Both the position numbers and the translations under genes were made by a program. A DNA stretch of 49,807 nucleotides from Thermodesulfobacteriota bacterium (lineage in GTDB: Bacteria; Desulfobacterota; Desulfobacteria; Desulfobacterales; JAUWMJ01). A model generated the notes under the pieces. That model searched no databases, was not told the origin of the DNA, and saw only the letters and a list, made by a program, of their open reading frames with translations. The stretch is taken from assembly GCA_034189135.1 (NCBI GenBank), contig JAXHVO010000086.1, forward strand, positions 32,501-82,307, given 5' to 3'. Below are positions 1-9,178 of this stretch, piece by piece (position 1 is the stretch's first letter; every line of letters begins with the position of its first letter).

Positions 1-2
1 AT

Positions 3-407
3 ACTCTTGGATACCTTCCACCGGAAGCCATTGCAATAGTGGCGGATTACCTAAATCTTTCTCAATCAGATGTCTATGGAGTGGCCACCTTTTATAACCA
101 ATTCCGCTTTAATCCACCGGGCAAAAATCCAATCAAGGTTTGTCTGGGAACCGCCTGCCATGTTAAGGGTGGAGATATCATTTTAGAAAATTTTGAACGA
201 AAGCTTGAAATTAATGAAGGCGAAACCACGGCTGACAGAGAATTCAGTATCGAAAGGGTGGCATGTGTGGGGTGTTGTGCCATAGCGCCTGTTGCCCTTG
301 TGGGCGAGACCGTTCATGGAAACATGGCGCCAAGTAAAGTGGAAGGACTTATCCTTCGAATTCAGGTCGAAAAAGAAAAAAAAGAAAGAGAAAAACAAAA
401 AGAATGA
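3..407 (+). CDS. NuoE/HoxE-type [2Fe-2S] subunit of an NADH-oxidising complex (5' end outside window)
   Basis: This is the thioredoxin-fold [2Fe-2S] subunit (24-kDa NuoE/HoxE/HndA family) that passes electrons between the flavin subunit and a partner enzyme. The reading frame is open to the first base of the window and upstream codons read GYLPPEA, typical family sequence, so the gene is truncated by the window edge; the GTG at 39 is internal. The four cluster ligands are visible as CLGTAC (C-x4-C) and CVGCC (C-x3-C). The C-terminus is a short Lys/Glu-rich tail. Its TGA overlaps the ATG of the next gene (ATGA at 404-407), indicating translational coupling with the NuoF-like subunit. Whether the partner is a hydrogenase, formate dehydrogenase or other enzyme cannot be told from this fragment. 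Confidence 0.9.
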   Translation, partial: TLGYLPPEAIAIVADYLNLSQSDVYGVATFYNQFRFNPPGKNPIKVCLGTACHVKGGDIILENFERKLEINEGETTADREFSIERVACVGCCAIAPVALVGETVHGNMAPSKVEGLILRIQVEKEKKEREKQKE

Positions 408-2353
408 ATCCAGGTAGCTATGAGAAGTTGCATCAGTCGTTTGGTGCAATTCGTGAAGAAGCGCAAAGAAGAAGGAAGGAATTCGATGAAGATCCGGTCC
501 CCAAAATTCACATTTGTATGGCAACCTGCGGCATCGCTTCCGGTGCTTTGGATACTAAAAAGGCCTTCGAAGAAGCGCTTGACGAGCAAAATATTAAAGC
601 CCGGATTCATACGGTAGGCTGCATCGGCCATTGTTACGCAGAGCCCGTTGTGGTGATCGACTACAAGGAATCAGGATTTCCCCCCATTTTTTATCCTGAG
701 GTCAACCCCGGTAAAGCCAAAATGCTGGTAAAGTTCTTTTTAACTGAGGGAGATCCGAGACTGGAGCATATCCTCGGAGCGACCCAGGAGAATGAGATGA
801 TTCCTTCGGTCATGGAATTTGCTCGGTTTAACCAGGAAAAACGAGTGGTTATGGAAAAGTGCGGGCATATTGACCCTGAAGATATCTATGATTACATTGC
901 CGAAGATGGATATGCGGCACTGGAGAAGGCCTTGGAAAAGGATCCCGTTGAAATTATCACTGAAATACAAAAATCGGGTTTGCGGGGTCGGGGTGGTGCA
1001 GGGTTTCCCACCGGCCAAAAATGGGATTTTGCCAGGAATGCCGAAGTAAAGGAAAAAATAGTTATTTGCAATGCAGATGAGGGGGATCCGGGTGCCTACA
1101 TGGACCGAACCATTTTAGAGAGCAATCCCCATCAAGTACTGGAAGGTATGGCTATCTGTGCATATGCCGTGGGAGCTGAAAAAGCTCTGGTCTATGTAAG
1201 GTCAGAGTATCCCCTGGCGGTAAAAATCATTACCCGGGCGATAAAGCAGGCGAAAGAGCTGGGGCTGCTTGGCAAAGGCATTTTAGGGACTTCATTTAAT
1301 CTGGACATTGAAGTGTTCCAAGGGTCTGGAGCCTTTGTGTGTGGCGAGGAAACGGCTTTGATCCAATCCATTGAAGGGTACCGCGGTATGCCGCAACACC
1401 GTCCGCCTTATCCGGTGCATAAAGGATTATGGGGTAAGCCAACAGTTATCAATAATGTTAAAACCCTGGCATCCATTCCGCCAATTACAAAAAAAGGGGC
1501 CGCCTGGTATCGAAAAATTGGCACCGAAAAGAGCCCCGGAACCGCAATTTTTTCCATTGTGGGAAATGTGACTCATCCCGGCTTGGTTGAAATTCCCATG
1601 GGTGTATCGCTGAGAACGCTTATTTTTGATATTTGCGGCGGAATTCCAAATAAAAAGAATTTTAAAGCTGTTCAAATCGGAGGACCCTCCGGTGGATGTC
1701 TCTCAGATGATTTCCTAGATACCCCCATTGATTTTGACTCCCTTACAGAAGCCGGTGCAATGATGGGTTCGGGCGGCATGGTGGTAATGGATGAAGATAA
1801 CTGTATGGTGGATGTTGCCAGATACTTTCTTGATTTTACCCAAAAAGAATCTTGCGGGAAATGCACTTTTTGCCGAATTGGGACCAAGCATTTGCTTAAC
1901 ATATTAGACCGAATTACCATCGGCGAAGGTCATCCGGATGATTTGGCTATACTGCAAAGCCTGAGTGAAGATATAAAAGCAGGCTCTCTGTGTGGATTGG
2001 GCAAAACAGCGCCAAATCCTGTACTGACATCCTTGAGATACTTTCTGGATGAATATGAAGCGCATGTAAACCAAAAACGTTGTCCGGGTATGACCTGCCG
2101 GAAACTCACCGCATATTATATTGACCTGGAAAAATGTGCCCGTGGTTGTGATGCATGTGTTGGATGTTGTCCGGTTGAAGCTGTATTTACCACCAGCAAT
2201 AGAAAAAAAGGGATTGACCAGGTTTTATGCGTAAAATGTGGTGAGTGCATGGTGGCGTGTCCTCCGGAATATGATGCGGTGATGAAAGTTTCTCCTCCTG
2301 AGCTTGCACCTGTTATTGAAAGACCGAAAGAGTCTGCTGAAGAGGGCAAATGA
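404..2353 (+). CDS. NuoF/HndC-type NADH-binding FMN iron-sulfur subunit
   Basis: Flavin-containing NADH dehydrogenase subunit of the NuoF/HoxF/HndC class, 649 residues. Residues 1-125 form an extra thioredoxin-like [2Fe-2S] domain (HICMATC and GCIGHC cysteines). The FMN/NADH fold follows, with GRGGAGFPTG near 195-204, NADEGDPGAYMDR, and GAFVCGEETAL. An SLBB region comes next, then the N3-type [4Fe-4S] site with Cys484, Cys487 and Cys490 plus a later CGLGK cysteine. The C-terminus adds two ferredoxin [4Fe-4S] motifs (from Cys578 and in CVKCGECMVACP). This architecture is seen in bifurcating [FeFe]-hydrogenases and related NAD(P)-linked complexes. It overlaps the upstream NuoE gene by 4 bp. The actual electron partner is not encoded nearby, so the physiological reaction is inference. 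Confidence 0.92.
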   Translation: MNPGSYEKLHQSFGAIREEAQRRRKEFDEDPVPKIHICMATCGIASGALDTKKAFEEALDEQNIKARIHTVGCIGHCYAEPVVVIDYKESGFPPIFYPEVNPGKAKMLVKFFLTEGDPRLEHILGATQENEMIPSVMEFARFNQEKRVVMEKCGHIDPEDIYDYIAEDGYAALEKALEKDPVEIITEIQKSGLRGRGGAGFPTGQKWDFARNAEVKEKIVICNADEGDPGAYMDRTILESNPHQVLEGMAICAYAVGAEKALVYVRSEYPLAVKIITRAIKQAKELGLLGKGILGTSFNLDIEVFQGSGAFVCGEETALIQSIEGYRGMPQHRPPYPVHKGLWGKPTVINNVKTLASIPPITKKGAAWYRKIGTEKSPGTAIFSIVGNVTHPGLVEIPMGVSLRTLIFDICGGIPNKKNFKAVQIGGPSGGCLSDDFLDTPIDFDSLTEAGAMMGSGGMVVMDEDNCMVDVARYFLDFTQKESCGKCTFCRIGTKHLLNILDRITIGEGHPDDLAILQSLSEDIKAGSLCGLGKTAPNPVLTSLRYFLDEYEAHVNQKRCPGMTCRKLTAYYIDLEKCARGCDACVGCCPVEAVFTTSNRKKGIDQVLCVKCGECMVACPPEYDAVMKVSPPELAPVIERPKESAEEGK

Positions 2354-2361
2354 TAATATAA

Positions 2362-2386
2362 ATGCTCATTTGGGCATGTTTTTTTT
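2362..2386 (+). terminator. Rho-independent terminator-like hairpin between the NuoF-like and HoxU-like genes
   Basis: A 6-bp stem (ATGCTC with GGGCAT, one G-U pair) and 4-nt loop are followed by a run of eight T interrupted only by one G at its start. It lies 9 nt after the NuoF-like stop and 85 nt before the next gene, so it could reduce or uncouple expression of the third subunit. The stem is short, so termination may be partial. Confidence 0.5.
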
Positions 2387-2471
2387 ATAAGCCAAAGGAT
2401 ACATTAGTTTTAAGCTTTTAATCGTAACTACTTATCATAAAAATAAAGTTTAGAACCTAAGAGACAAAACC

Positions 2472-3116
2472 ATGGTAAAGCTGCGGGTGGATGATAAAGA
2501 GATTGAAGCAAAGGAAGGGACAATTCTGCTTAAAGCCTGCTTGGATAACGACATTTTCATCCCCAACCTGTGTTATATGACGGATATGGACAACGGTGTT
2601 GCATCATGCCGGATGTGTTTTGTTGAAATCCAAGGCGAGCAAAAACCGGTGGCTTCATGTACGGTTAAGGTGGCCGATCACATGAGGGTCAGAACAGACA
2701 CACCGGCTGTGCGCAGATTGCAACGATCCGCCTTTCGGCTTCTGCTGTCCACACACCATGTAGATTGTCGCAATTGTCCGGCGAATAAAAAATGCGGGTT
2801 GCAGCAAATCGCTAAATTTTTAAAGGTCGGCTTAAAACAGAAGACTTTAGAAAAGATCCTTGGCAGCACTGCTATCGACGAAGGCCATCCTTATCTTAAT
2901 TTTTTTCCCAATAGATGTGTGTTATGCGGAAAGTGTATTTATGTCTGCCAAAAGCAGAATGAAAAAGCCTTCATCACTTTTGCTAAAAGAGGGTTTGATA
3001 CCCGGGTCAGTTTTTATGCCCCGGGTGATTTATCAGAAATCCCCTGCGGCGCCTGTAATAGCTGTATAGGTATTTGTCCGGTGGGTGCCATTACGGCAAA
3101 AGGACACACGGTATAA
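2472..3116 (+). CDS. HoxU/NuoG-N-type iron-sulfur subunit
   Basis: A 214-residue electron-transfer subunit resembling HoxU, or the N-terminal part of NuoG and [FeFe]-hydrogenase. The N-terminal plant-type [2Fe-2S] domain shows CYMTDMDNGVASCRMC and a later Cys in VASCTV. It is followed by the His/Cys [4Fe-4S] segment (HHVDCRNCPANKKC) and two ferredoxin motifs, CVLCGKCIYVCQ and CGACNSCIGICP. It stops right after the second ferredoxin, with no H-cluster or molybdopterin domain, so it is an electron conduit and not a catalytic subunit. Together with the two preceding genes it makes a three-subunit NADH diaphorase module. The ATG at 2472 follows a weak GAGAC-type ribosome site and is supported by homologous N-terminal sequence. 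Confidence 0.88.
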   Translation: MVKLRVDDKEIEAKEGTILLKACLDNDIFIPNLCYMTDMDNGVASCRMCFVEIQGEQKPVASCTVKVADHMRVRTDTPAVRRLQRSAFRLLLSTHHVDCRNCPANKKCGLQQIAKFLKVGLKQKTLEKILGSTAIDEGHPYLNFFPNRCVLCGKCIYVCQKQNEKAFITFAKRGFDTRVSFYAPGDLSEIPCGACNSCIGICPVGAITAKGHTV

Positions 3117-3254
3117 TATTTGCCAACTGGTGCCATGTTTTCGCCCCAAGGATCGTCACCAGGTGAATTAAGGCGCATTCCATCAGGTCTGGAGGCAAAG
3201 TACAAAATTGCTTGTACCGTCACATCAAATGGAATGCTCCTAAGCAGGTTTATT

Positions 3255-4793
3255 ATGCCTCTTCGCGGATTGAAGCCTAACATAGCAATAAATATTGCGG
3301 TTATCTTATTGGTGGGGATGCTGCTGATCGAATTTGTAACGATAATAACCGCTCAAAGAGATATGATCCGCTTTGAAATCTCCCGGGGAAATCTTCTTAT
3401 ATCTTCATTCAAACAAAGCCTTGTCAATTTTTCAGCACAAAATAATCCGACCCATCATTTCAATTTAAAGAATCGTTTTGACCGCATGATGGATGAGGCC
3501 GGTTTTACCTGTGCTTTAATAATGGATGGTCATAAAAAGCAGGTCTATTTTGGCGTAAGCGGTTGCAACCTGAAAGATGAGCTCATTGAGCTTACCCATC
3601 AGGCGGTTGTCACCGGAGAGAAAACCACCCGTTTTTTTGGAACGGTGTGGGGAGTTTTCTGGATGCAAAACAAAGATGTGGTCCTTTCATCTCCTGTAAA
3701 GCATAACGGGCGCATCATCGGTGCCATAAGCATTGCTTTGCCCCTTGACAGGATTTATGAGACTTTAAGACGCAGTCAAAAAATATTGTTTATTTATATT
3801 TTCGTAAATACCGCTATACTGACATTTATCGGTCTTTACCGGCTGTCTAAGGTATATCTGGAACCCATGTACAGGCTGGTAAAGAGAGCTGATGAGTATA
3901 GAGAAGATGACGAGATATTTTTTGCCGTACGGAAAGAAGACAATGAGCTTAACCAACTGTCCAAAGCCTTGAACCGCATGTTGGAACGCATTTCAGCCGA
4001 CAGGGAAAAATTGCGGGCAATGGTGATATCCCTGGAAAAGGCAAATTTTGATTTAAAGCAGGCCCAACAGAAAATAATACGAGCTGAAAAGCTGGCTTCG
4101 GTTGGGCGTTTATCTTCAGGAATTGCTCACGAAATAGGTAATCCCATCGGTATTATTATCGGTTACCTTGAACTGCTTAAACAAAAAGATATCACGGACA
4201 ATGAACGGACCGAATATATTATCCGCACCGAAAATGAGGTAAACCGGATAAATACGATTATCCGTCAACTCCTTGATCTTTCAAGGCCCTCCGATGCAGG
4301 TTCAAAGGTGGTTTCGGTGCATGAGGTTATCAATGATATTTCAAACGTCATTGAACCCCAGCCCATGATGGCCAACATAAAGTTGGAGCTTGAACTTGAA
4401 GCGCAAATGGATACTGTTTTTGCCGATCCCAATCAACTGAGACAGGTTTTTTTGAATTTAATCCTGAATGCAGCAGATGCGATTTCTTTCAGTACCAAGA
4501 AGATAACCGGGAAGCTGGTGATCAAAAGCGCGGTTATCCCGGGGTCGGATTCGGATGGTAATCCTATGCTGCAACTAATATATATGGATAACGGTCCGGG
4601 GATTTCCCCAGAGAATCTGGAAAATATTTTTGACCCCTTTTATACCACCAAAGAACCGGGGAAGGGTACCGGTCTCGGTCTTTCCGTCAGTTTCATGATC
4701 ATTGAAAATTTTGGTGGAAAAATTGAAGCAACAAGCATAGAAGGTGAAGGAACCACCATTACGGTATTGCTGCCGCTGCATGTGGAAAAATAA
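3255..4793 (+). CDS. Membrane-bound sensor histidine kinase (NtrB/AtoS-like)
   Basis: Two-component sensor kinase. A first membrane segment (INIAVILLVGMLLIEFVTII) is followed by an extracytoplasmic sensor region of about 150 residues, a second membrane segment (LFIYIFVNTAILTFIGL), a HAMP-like linker and coiled coil. The HisKA domain has the H-box GIAHEIGNPIG with the phospho-accepting His near residue 292. The ATPase domain has N-box LNLILNAADA, G1 DNGPGI and G2 GKGTGLGLSV. I place the start at ATG 3255, preceded by AGCAGG at good spacing; ATG 3234 or a TTG at 3120 would only extend the cytoplasmic N-terminus. The next gene encodes its likely cognate sigma-54 response regulator. The sensed signal is unknown; adjacency to the diaphorase genes suggests redox or substrate sensing, as inference. 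Confidence 0.88.
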   Translation: MPLRGLKPNIAINIAVILLVGMLLIEFVTIITAQRDMIRFEISRGNLLISSFKQSLVNFSAQNNPTHHFNLKNRFDRMMDEAGFTCALIMDGHKKQVYFGVSGCNLKDELIELTHQAVVTGEKTTRFFGTVWGVFWMQNKDVVLSSPVKHNGRIIGAISIALPLDRIYETLRRSQKILFIYIFVNTAILTFIGLYRLSKVYLEPMYRLVKRADEYREDDEIFFAVRKEDNELNQLSKALNRMLERISADREKLRAMVISLEKANFDLKQAQQKIIRAEKLASVGRLSSGIAHEIGNPIGIIIGYLELLKQKDITDNERTEYIIRTENEVNRINTIIRQLLDLSRPSDAGSKVVSVHEVINDISNVIEPQPMMANIKLELELEAQMDTVFADPNQLRQVFLNLILNAADAISFSTKKITGKLVIKSAVIPGSDSDGNPMLQLIYMDNGPGISPENLENIFDPFYTTKEPGKGTGLGLSVSFMIIENFGGKIEATSIEGEGTTITVLLPLHVEK

Positions 4794-5012
4794 TAGGAAA
4801 TGTTCGCAGGCACTGTGTCTGCACGTGATCAGGGCAACCTGCATCACAGATTATAGCTGCTTACCCTGGTGGCGTACCTCTGCACCGGTTGTGGATGCAT
4901 GCAGAACGCAGATTGTACTGTCTTTTAATTTGGTGGGAGAGAGTAGAAAAAATAGAAAAAGTTCCTTATCAATTTCATACAGGATTCAGGGCATACATAC
5001 TCGGATAATAAT

Positions 5013-6419
5013 ATGAAAAATTTAATGTCAAAGGAAAGATCGTCTCAGCCAAAGCGCCTTTTGGTTATTGATGATGAAGAGAATATGCGACATATGTTGT
5101 CGGCGATGCTTAAAAGGTCCGGCTATATTGTGGATACGGCATCGGATGGGTCCAAAGGGATTAAAATGGTGGAGCAGACTCAATACGATTTTATTCTTTG
5201 CGATCTTAAGATGCCCAATATGGGAGGCATGGAATTTTTAGACTCCGCAAGAGAAAAAATCGAAGCCACTACTGTGATCATGATGTCGGCTTATGGTTCT
5301 ATCGATACGGCGATTGAAGCGATGAAGCTCGGTGCATATGACTATATATCAAAACCATTTAAAAGTGATGAAGTCTATATGACGCTAAAAAAAGCCGAAG
5401 AAAGAGAAAGTTTAAAAAAAGAGAACCAGTGGCTGAAGGAGAGAATCCGTGAGATTGGCAATGAAAATACTTTCGGGAATATAATTGGTCACAGCAAGGC
5501 TATGCAGTCTGTTTTCCAACTGGCGGAAAAAGTGGCCCAATACAATACCACCGTGCTAATTTCCGGTGAAAGCGGTACGGGAAAAGAATTAATTGCCAAG
5601 GGTGTTCACTACAGCGGGGTCAGATCATCCATGCCTTTGGTTCCGGTGAACTGCGGTGGTATTCCTGAAAACTTACTGGAAAGCGAGCTGTTTGGATATC
5701 TAAAGGGAGCTTTTACCGGTGCGGACAGGGATAAGAAAGGGCTTTTTGTCGAGGCAGAGGGCGGAACCATTTTTCTGGATGAAATTGGGGAGTTACCGCT
5801 TTCTTTGCAGGTAAAACTTCTGCGAGTTTTACAGGAAAATGAAATAAGGCCGGTGGGCAGCTCCAAAACACAAAAAATTAACGTACGGGTGATTGCTGCC
5901 ACCGCAAAAAACCTGGAAGATGAAACCAAAAAGGGAAAATTCCGTGAAGATTTGTTTTACCGGCTGAATGTGCTGCCGATAAAACTTCCTCCTCTCAAGG
6001 AAAGGGAAGGGGACGTGCCCCTTTTGTGTCAATTTTTTATTGATAAATTTAACAAAAGACTGGGCAAGGAGATAAAAAGCATCGCTCCTGCTGCCATGTC
6101 TCTTCTGGTCTCCCATTCCTGGCCGGGGAATGTACGGGAACTGGAAAACGTCATCGAGAGAGCAGTGGTACTTGCAGAGGATGATATTCTGCTGCCGGAA
6201 AATTTTCCGCCGGGAATCGGCATGGCCGCAGAAGCAGATGAGGCAAGCGGCATGTTTGAAGGGTTTTCCATAAAGGCAGCCCAAAAAATTTTAGAAAAAA
6301 AACTGATTATTAAAGCGCTGAAGGAGACCGGGAACAACCGCACCCGGGCCGCCCGCCTACTTGAAATCAGCCATCCATCTTTGCTCAGTAAGATTAAGTC
6401 TTATGATATTATGATGTAA
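5013..6419 (+). CDS. Sigma-54-dependent response regulator (NtrC/AtoC family)
   Basis: A 468-residue transcriptional activator. The receiver domain (about 12-130) has acidic residues DDEEN and the phosphorylation site Asp64 in CDLKMPN. The central AAA+ domain has Walker A GESGTGKE (about 185-192), the sigma-54 contact loop GAFTGA and Walker B GTIFLDEIGELP. The C-terminus has a Fis-type helix-turn-helix (NNRTRAARLLEIS). It should activate RpoN-dependent promoters once phosphorylated by the upstream kinase, from which it is separated by 219 bp. ATG 5013 lacks a clear Shine-Dalgarno; an in-frame ATG at 5025 is an alternative. No convincing -24/-12 promoter was found in the neighbouring gaps, so its targets may lie elsewhere. 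Confidence 0.93.
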   Translation: MKNLMSKERSSQPKRLLVIDDEENMRHMLSAMLKRSGYIVDTASDGSKGIKMVEQTQYDFILCDLKMPNMGGMEFLDSAREKIEATTVIMMSAYGSIDTAIEAMKLGAYDYISKPFKSDEVYMTLKKAEERESLKKENQWLKERIREIGNENTFGNIIGHSKAMQSVFQLAEKVAQYNTTVLISGESGTGKELIAKGVHYSGVRSSMPLVPVNCGGIPENLLESELFGYLKGAFTGADRDKKGLFVEAEGGTIFLDEIGELPLSLQVKLLRVLQENEIRPVGSSKTQKINVRVIAATAKNLEDETKKGKFREDLFYRLNVLPIKLPPLKEREGDVPLLCQFFIDKFNKRLGKEIKSIAPAAMSLLVSHSWPGNVRELENVIERAVVLAEDDILLPENFPPGIGMAAEADEASGMFEGFSIKAAQKILEKKLIIKALKETGNNRTRAARLLEISHPSLLSKIKSYDIMM

Positions 6420-6506
6420 TTTTTCCTGTTCTGCTGGCCATTTCATTTTTCCATTTTCATAGAATATATTGAATCGTTGAGAATGGCTGATGAATGATTT
6501 TATATC

Positions 6507-6536
6507 TTGACAGGCCGTCTTTAAAGGTGATACTAA
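6507..6536 (+). promoter_or_regulatory. Possible sigma-70 promoter of the rpsF operon
   Basis: A perfect -35 TTGACA (6507-6512) is followed after 18 bp by a weak -10-like TACTAA (6531-6536), 88 bp upstream of rpsF. rpsF itself has a strong ribosome site, AAAGGAGG, eight nt before its ATG. Confidence 0.4.
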
Positions 6537-6623
6537 AAAAAATTTTAATTTCTATGCTACATTTTTATTTTTCCTTGCTTTGATTTATTTCGATCAGGGC
6601 TTTTATATCCAAAAGGAGGCTTT

Positions 6624-7193
6624 ATGAGAAGATACGAAACCATCGCTATTATTGATCCCGATCTTTCTGATGAAGAACGGACGGGTGTTTTAAAAAGAAC
6701 AACAGATCTTATCCCCAAAGAGGGCGGGTTTCTGGTAATGCTGGACGAATGGGGGAATAGGAGACTTGCCTATGAAATCAAGAAAAAGGCCCGAGGCTAC
6801 TATGCCCGTATCGACTACTGCGGTATGGGATCCCTTGTAGACGAAATGGAAAGGCTTTTCCGGATTGATGATAAGGTTCTTAAATTTATGACGGTTCTGC
6901 TTGATAAAAATGCTGACGTTGAAAGTATCAAGGAAGAAATGGCCATAGCCAAATCTGAAGCTGAGGCTAAATCGAAGGCTGAGGCTAAATCGAAAGCTGA
7001 AGCTGATGAAGCAGCCAGGAAGAAAGCTGAGGAAGCCGAAAAAGAAGCAGAGGTTGCCGATGAGGTCGCTGGAGAAAACGATGAGTCTGATACCGACAAT
7101 AGCAATTTGGACTCTGCTGGAACAGAAAAAGTAGAAGCTGAAGAGAGCAAAACCGAAACAACAGAAACCGAAATCAATAAAGAGGAGCAATAA
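6624..7193 (+). CDS. rpsF: 30S ribosomal protein bS6 with long acidic C-terminal tail
   Basis: bS6 binds bS18 in the platform of the small ribosomal subunit. Residues 1-95 are the conserved ferredoxin-like core ([31 protein letters not shown]). Residues beyond about 100 form a low-complexity tail rich in Ala, Glu and Lys with a tandem EAKSK-type repeat (DNA about 6958-7005) and then an Asp/Glu/Thr-rich stretch. The family is commonly 95-135 residues, so this 189-residue form carries an unusually long extension. Strong AAAGGAGG ribosome site. One base separates its stop from rpsR, so the two subunits that bind each other are translationally paired. Confidence 0.97.
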   Translation: MRRYETIAIIDPDLSDEERTGVLKRTTDLIPKEGGFLVMLDEWGNRRLAYEIKKKARGYYARIDYCGMGSLVDEMERLFRIDDKVLKFMTVLLDKNADVESIKEEMAIAKSEAEAKSKAEAKSKAEADEAARKKAEEAEKEAEVADEVAGENDESDTDNSNLDSAGTEKVEAEESKTETTETEINKEEQ

Positions 7194-7194
7194 A

Positions 7195-7473
7195 ATGGCT
7201 GCAGCTTTCCATCCACGAAAACAAAATGATACCGGAAGAAAAAAACGAGTATTTCATCGTCGTAAAGTTTGTCGATTCTGTGCAGACAGCAGTCTGGTGA
7301 TAGATTACAAGGATCCGAAATCACTTAAATATTTTATAACCGAACGTGGTAAGATCCTCCCGAGGCGGATTTCAGGAACCTGTGCCAAACACCAACGTGC
7401 CTTGACCCATATGATCAAGAGAGCTCGAACCATTGCACTGTTGCCATATGTGGGTACGATGGATAATAGGTGA
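7195..7473 (+). CDS. rpsR: 30S ribosomal protein bS18
   Basis: Small basic ribosomal protein that pairs with bS6 on 16S rRNA. Recognised from the core [22 protein letters not shown] and the C-terminal [20 protein letters not shown]. It carries a CRFC pair and a later Cys-x2-His (GTCAKH), the zinc-binding (C+) form of the protein. Length 92 is slightly above the usual 75-85 because of an N-terminal basic extension. It begins one base after the rpsF stop. Confidence 0.97.
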   Translation: MAAAFHPRKQNDTGRKKRVFHRRKVCRFCADSSLVIDYKDPKSLKYFITERGKILPRRISGTCAKHQRALTHMIKRARTIALLPYVGTMDNR

Positions 7474-7494
7474 AAATCTTCAAGGGAGAAAAGG

Positions 7495-8445
7495 GTGGTG
7501 TCTCAAGCCGTCCGGCAAGAAGTATTAAAGGACATTGCAATTGGTATTGCAATCACCAGTATTTTATTCGCAGTATCGATTAAATCGCCTGTTTTGGGTT
7601 TTTTTTGCACGTTCCTGGTTCCCTTGCCCACACTTTTCTATCGCTCAAAATTAGGAAGAAAAATCGGTTTAGTTGTCCCGTGTTTTACCATCATTGCCCT
7701 GATTATCATACTGGGAAGATTCTCTTTAGATGTATTCTTCTTTATGGAACTGCTGATCATTGGTTTTGTGTTAAGTGAGCTGATTGAGTTAAAACTTTCG
7801 ATTGAAAAAACGTTTATTTATGTATGCATTGTGGTGCTTTCTTCCTCGGTATTGGTGGTTCTTTTTTATAGCAATATAACCGGCATACAGGTCGAATCTC
7901 TTGTATCTGCCTATATTGTGAAGAATCTGGAACTCACACTTGAGTTTTACCGCAGCATGGGTATGCCGGAAGAAAATATCCATCTGATTTCCAGCTCCAT
8001 GGAAAGTTTTCAGTATGTTTTGATTCGCATTATCCCGGCTCTTGCAATCGCTTTAATTCTTTTTATTATCTGGACCAGTTTGATGATTGCAAAACCGATG
8101 TTTAAAACAAAAAATCTTTTTTATCCGGACTTTGGGCGGCTTAAATTGTGGAAAGCACCTGAATATCTTGTCTGGGTGGCTATCGCTTGCGGTATTGTGA
8201 TCCTGATACCGGATCAAGGCATCAGGCTGATGGGAATAAATGGAATTTTAATCCTGATGGCAATTTACTTTTTTCAAGGTATGGCAATTGTATCCTTTTA
8301 TTTTGAAAAAAGACAGTTTCCACGGCTGATAAAGTTTTTTCTTTACAGCCTGATTGCCATACAGCAAATAATCCTTCTTATTGTGGTGATGCTTGGTTTT
8401 TTTGATATATGGTTTAATTTCAGAAAAGTGGAAAAAAAAAGTTAA
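7495..8445 (+). CDS. DUF2232 (YybS-like) multi-pass membrane protein
   Basis: A 316-residue integral membrane protein with about eight hydrophobic helices (for example GIAITSILFAVSI, VVLSSSVLVVLFY, LIRIIPALAIALILFII and the C-terminal QIILLIVVMLGFF). Sequence and position between rpsR and rplI match the DUF2232 family, usually found in this slot in Deltaproteobacteria and near it in Firmicutes. Function is unknown; a role linked to the ribosomal operon or cell envelope is only suggested by conserved neighbourhood. Translation starts at one of two consecutive GTG codons (7495 or 7498) after GGGAGAAAAGG. Confidence 0.8.
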   Translation: MVSQAVRQEVLKDIAIGIAITSILFAVSIKSPVLGFFCTFLVPLPTLFYRSKLGRKIGLVVPCFTIIALIIILGRFSLDVFFFMELLIIGFVLSELIELKLSIEKTFIYVCIVVLSSSVLVVLFYSNITGIQVESLVSAYIVKNLELTLEFYRSMGMPEENIHLISSSMESFQYVLIRIIPALAIALILFIIWTSLMIAKPMFKTKNLFYPDFGRLKLWKAPEYLVWVAIACGIVILIPDQGIRLMGINGILILMAIYFFQGMAIVSFYFEKRQFPRLIKFFLYSLIAIQQIILLIVVMLGFFDIWFNFRKVEKKS

Positions 8446-8471
8446 TCGTATAAAAATTCGCGGAGGTTATA

Positions 8472-8915
8472 ATGAAAATAATCTTGAAAGAAACAATCAA
8501 CTCCCTCGGTGTTATCGGCAGTGAGGCCACAGTGGCCAAAGGGTATGCACGTAACTATCTCTTCCCGCAAAACAAAGCAGTGCCGGCCACACCCCAGAAC
8601 CGAAAAAAGCTTGAGCAGGATAAGGTCAAATTCGACCTGCAAATTGCCAAAGAGCGCAAAATTGCTGAAGAGATGGCTGAAAAGCTCGAAGGCGTAACCT
8701 GCACCATAACGGCAAAGGTCAGTGAAGAGGAACGTCTTTACGGCTCTGTAACCGTACGTAACATTATAGATGTCCTTCAGAAACAGGATATTTCCATTGA
8801 AAAAAGAATGGTGTTACTTAAAGAACCCATTAAAACGATCGGTACATTTAAAGTTCCTATCCGTGTTTACAAGGAAGTTGAACCGGAAATTACCGTTGAA
8901 ATCGTACCCGAATAA
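8472..8915 (+). CDS. rplI: 50S ribosomal protein bL9
   Basis: bL9 binds 23S rRNA near the L1 stalk. The N-terminal domain (MKIILKETINSLG, AKGYARNYLFPQNKA) is followed by the long connecting helix and the C-terminal domain (EERLYGSVTVRNI, IKTIGTFKVPIRVYKEV). Length 147 is normal. The ATG follows a clear GCGGAGG ribosome site 26 bp after the DUF2232 gene, so the operon continues. Confidence 0.97.
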   Translation: MKIILKETINSLGVIGSEATVAKGYARNYLFPQNKAVPATPQNRKKLEQDKVKFDLQIAKERKIAEEMAEKLEGVTCTITAKVSEEERLYGSVTVRNIIDVLQKQDISIEKRMVLLKEPIKTIGTFKVPIRVYKEVEPEITVEIVPE

Positions 8916-9111
8916 AATCCAAGATCTCTGATCCGGTCCGGAGGACGTGGTTCGGTGAATTGGATAAAACTATTTCGCAGCTGTTTGCTGTTTGAAACTT
9001 TTAATTAACCAGAATGACCACTCAGATTCGTGGAGAGACACTGAATTTGTATTTTAATATCGGAGAAATTTCCGGGTAGATCCGTGGTAAAAATATGAAG
9101 GCCAAATGTTC

Positions 9112-9150
9112 GATTTTTATTTTCTAATTTCAGCGTTCGGTGAACGCTTA
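9112..9150 (+). repeat. Diverged short dispersed repeat, copy 1 (contains a perfect hairpin)
   Basis: This 39-bp segment upstream of dnaB matches 21777-21815 downstream of uvrA at 30 of 39 positions by my count. It contains the hairpin AGCGTTC-GGT-GAACGCT (9132-9148). The rest of the rplI-dnaB gap shows no gene. Nature unknown; possibly remnants of one mobile or structured element. Confidence 0.4.
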
Positions 9151-9178
9151 GCCTAGTTAAATACTCAAAGCCCATCTT

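Noticed and set aside
4794-5012. Possible sigma-54 promoter (GGCGTACCTCTGC) before the response regulator
   Set aside because: The GG-to-GC spacing is 9 rather than 10 bp and flanking bases do not fit.
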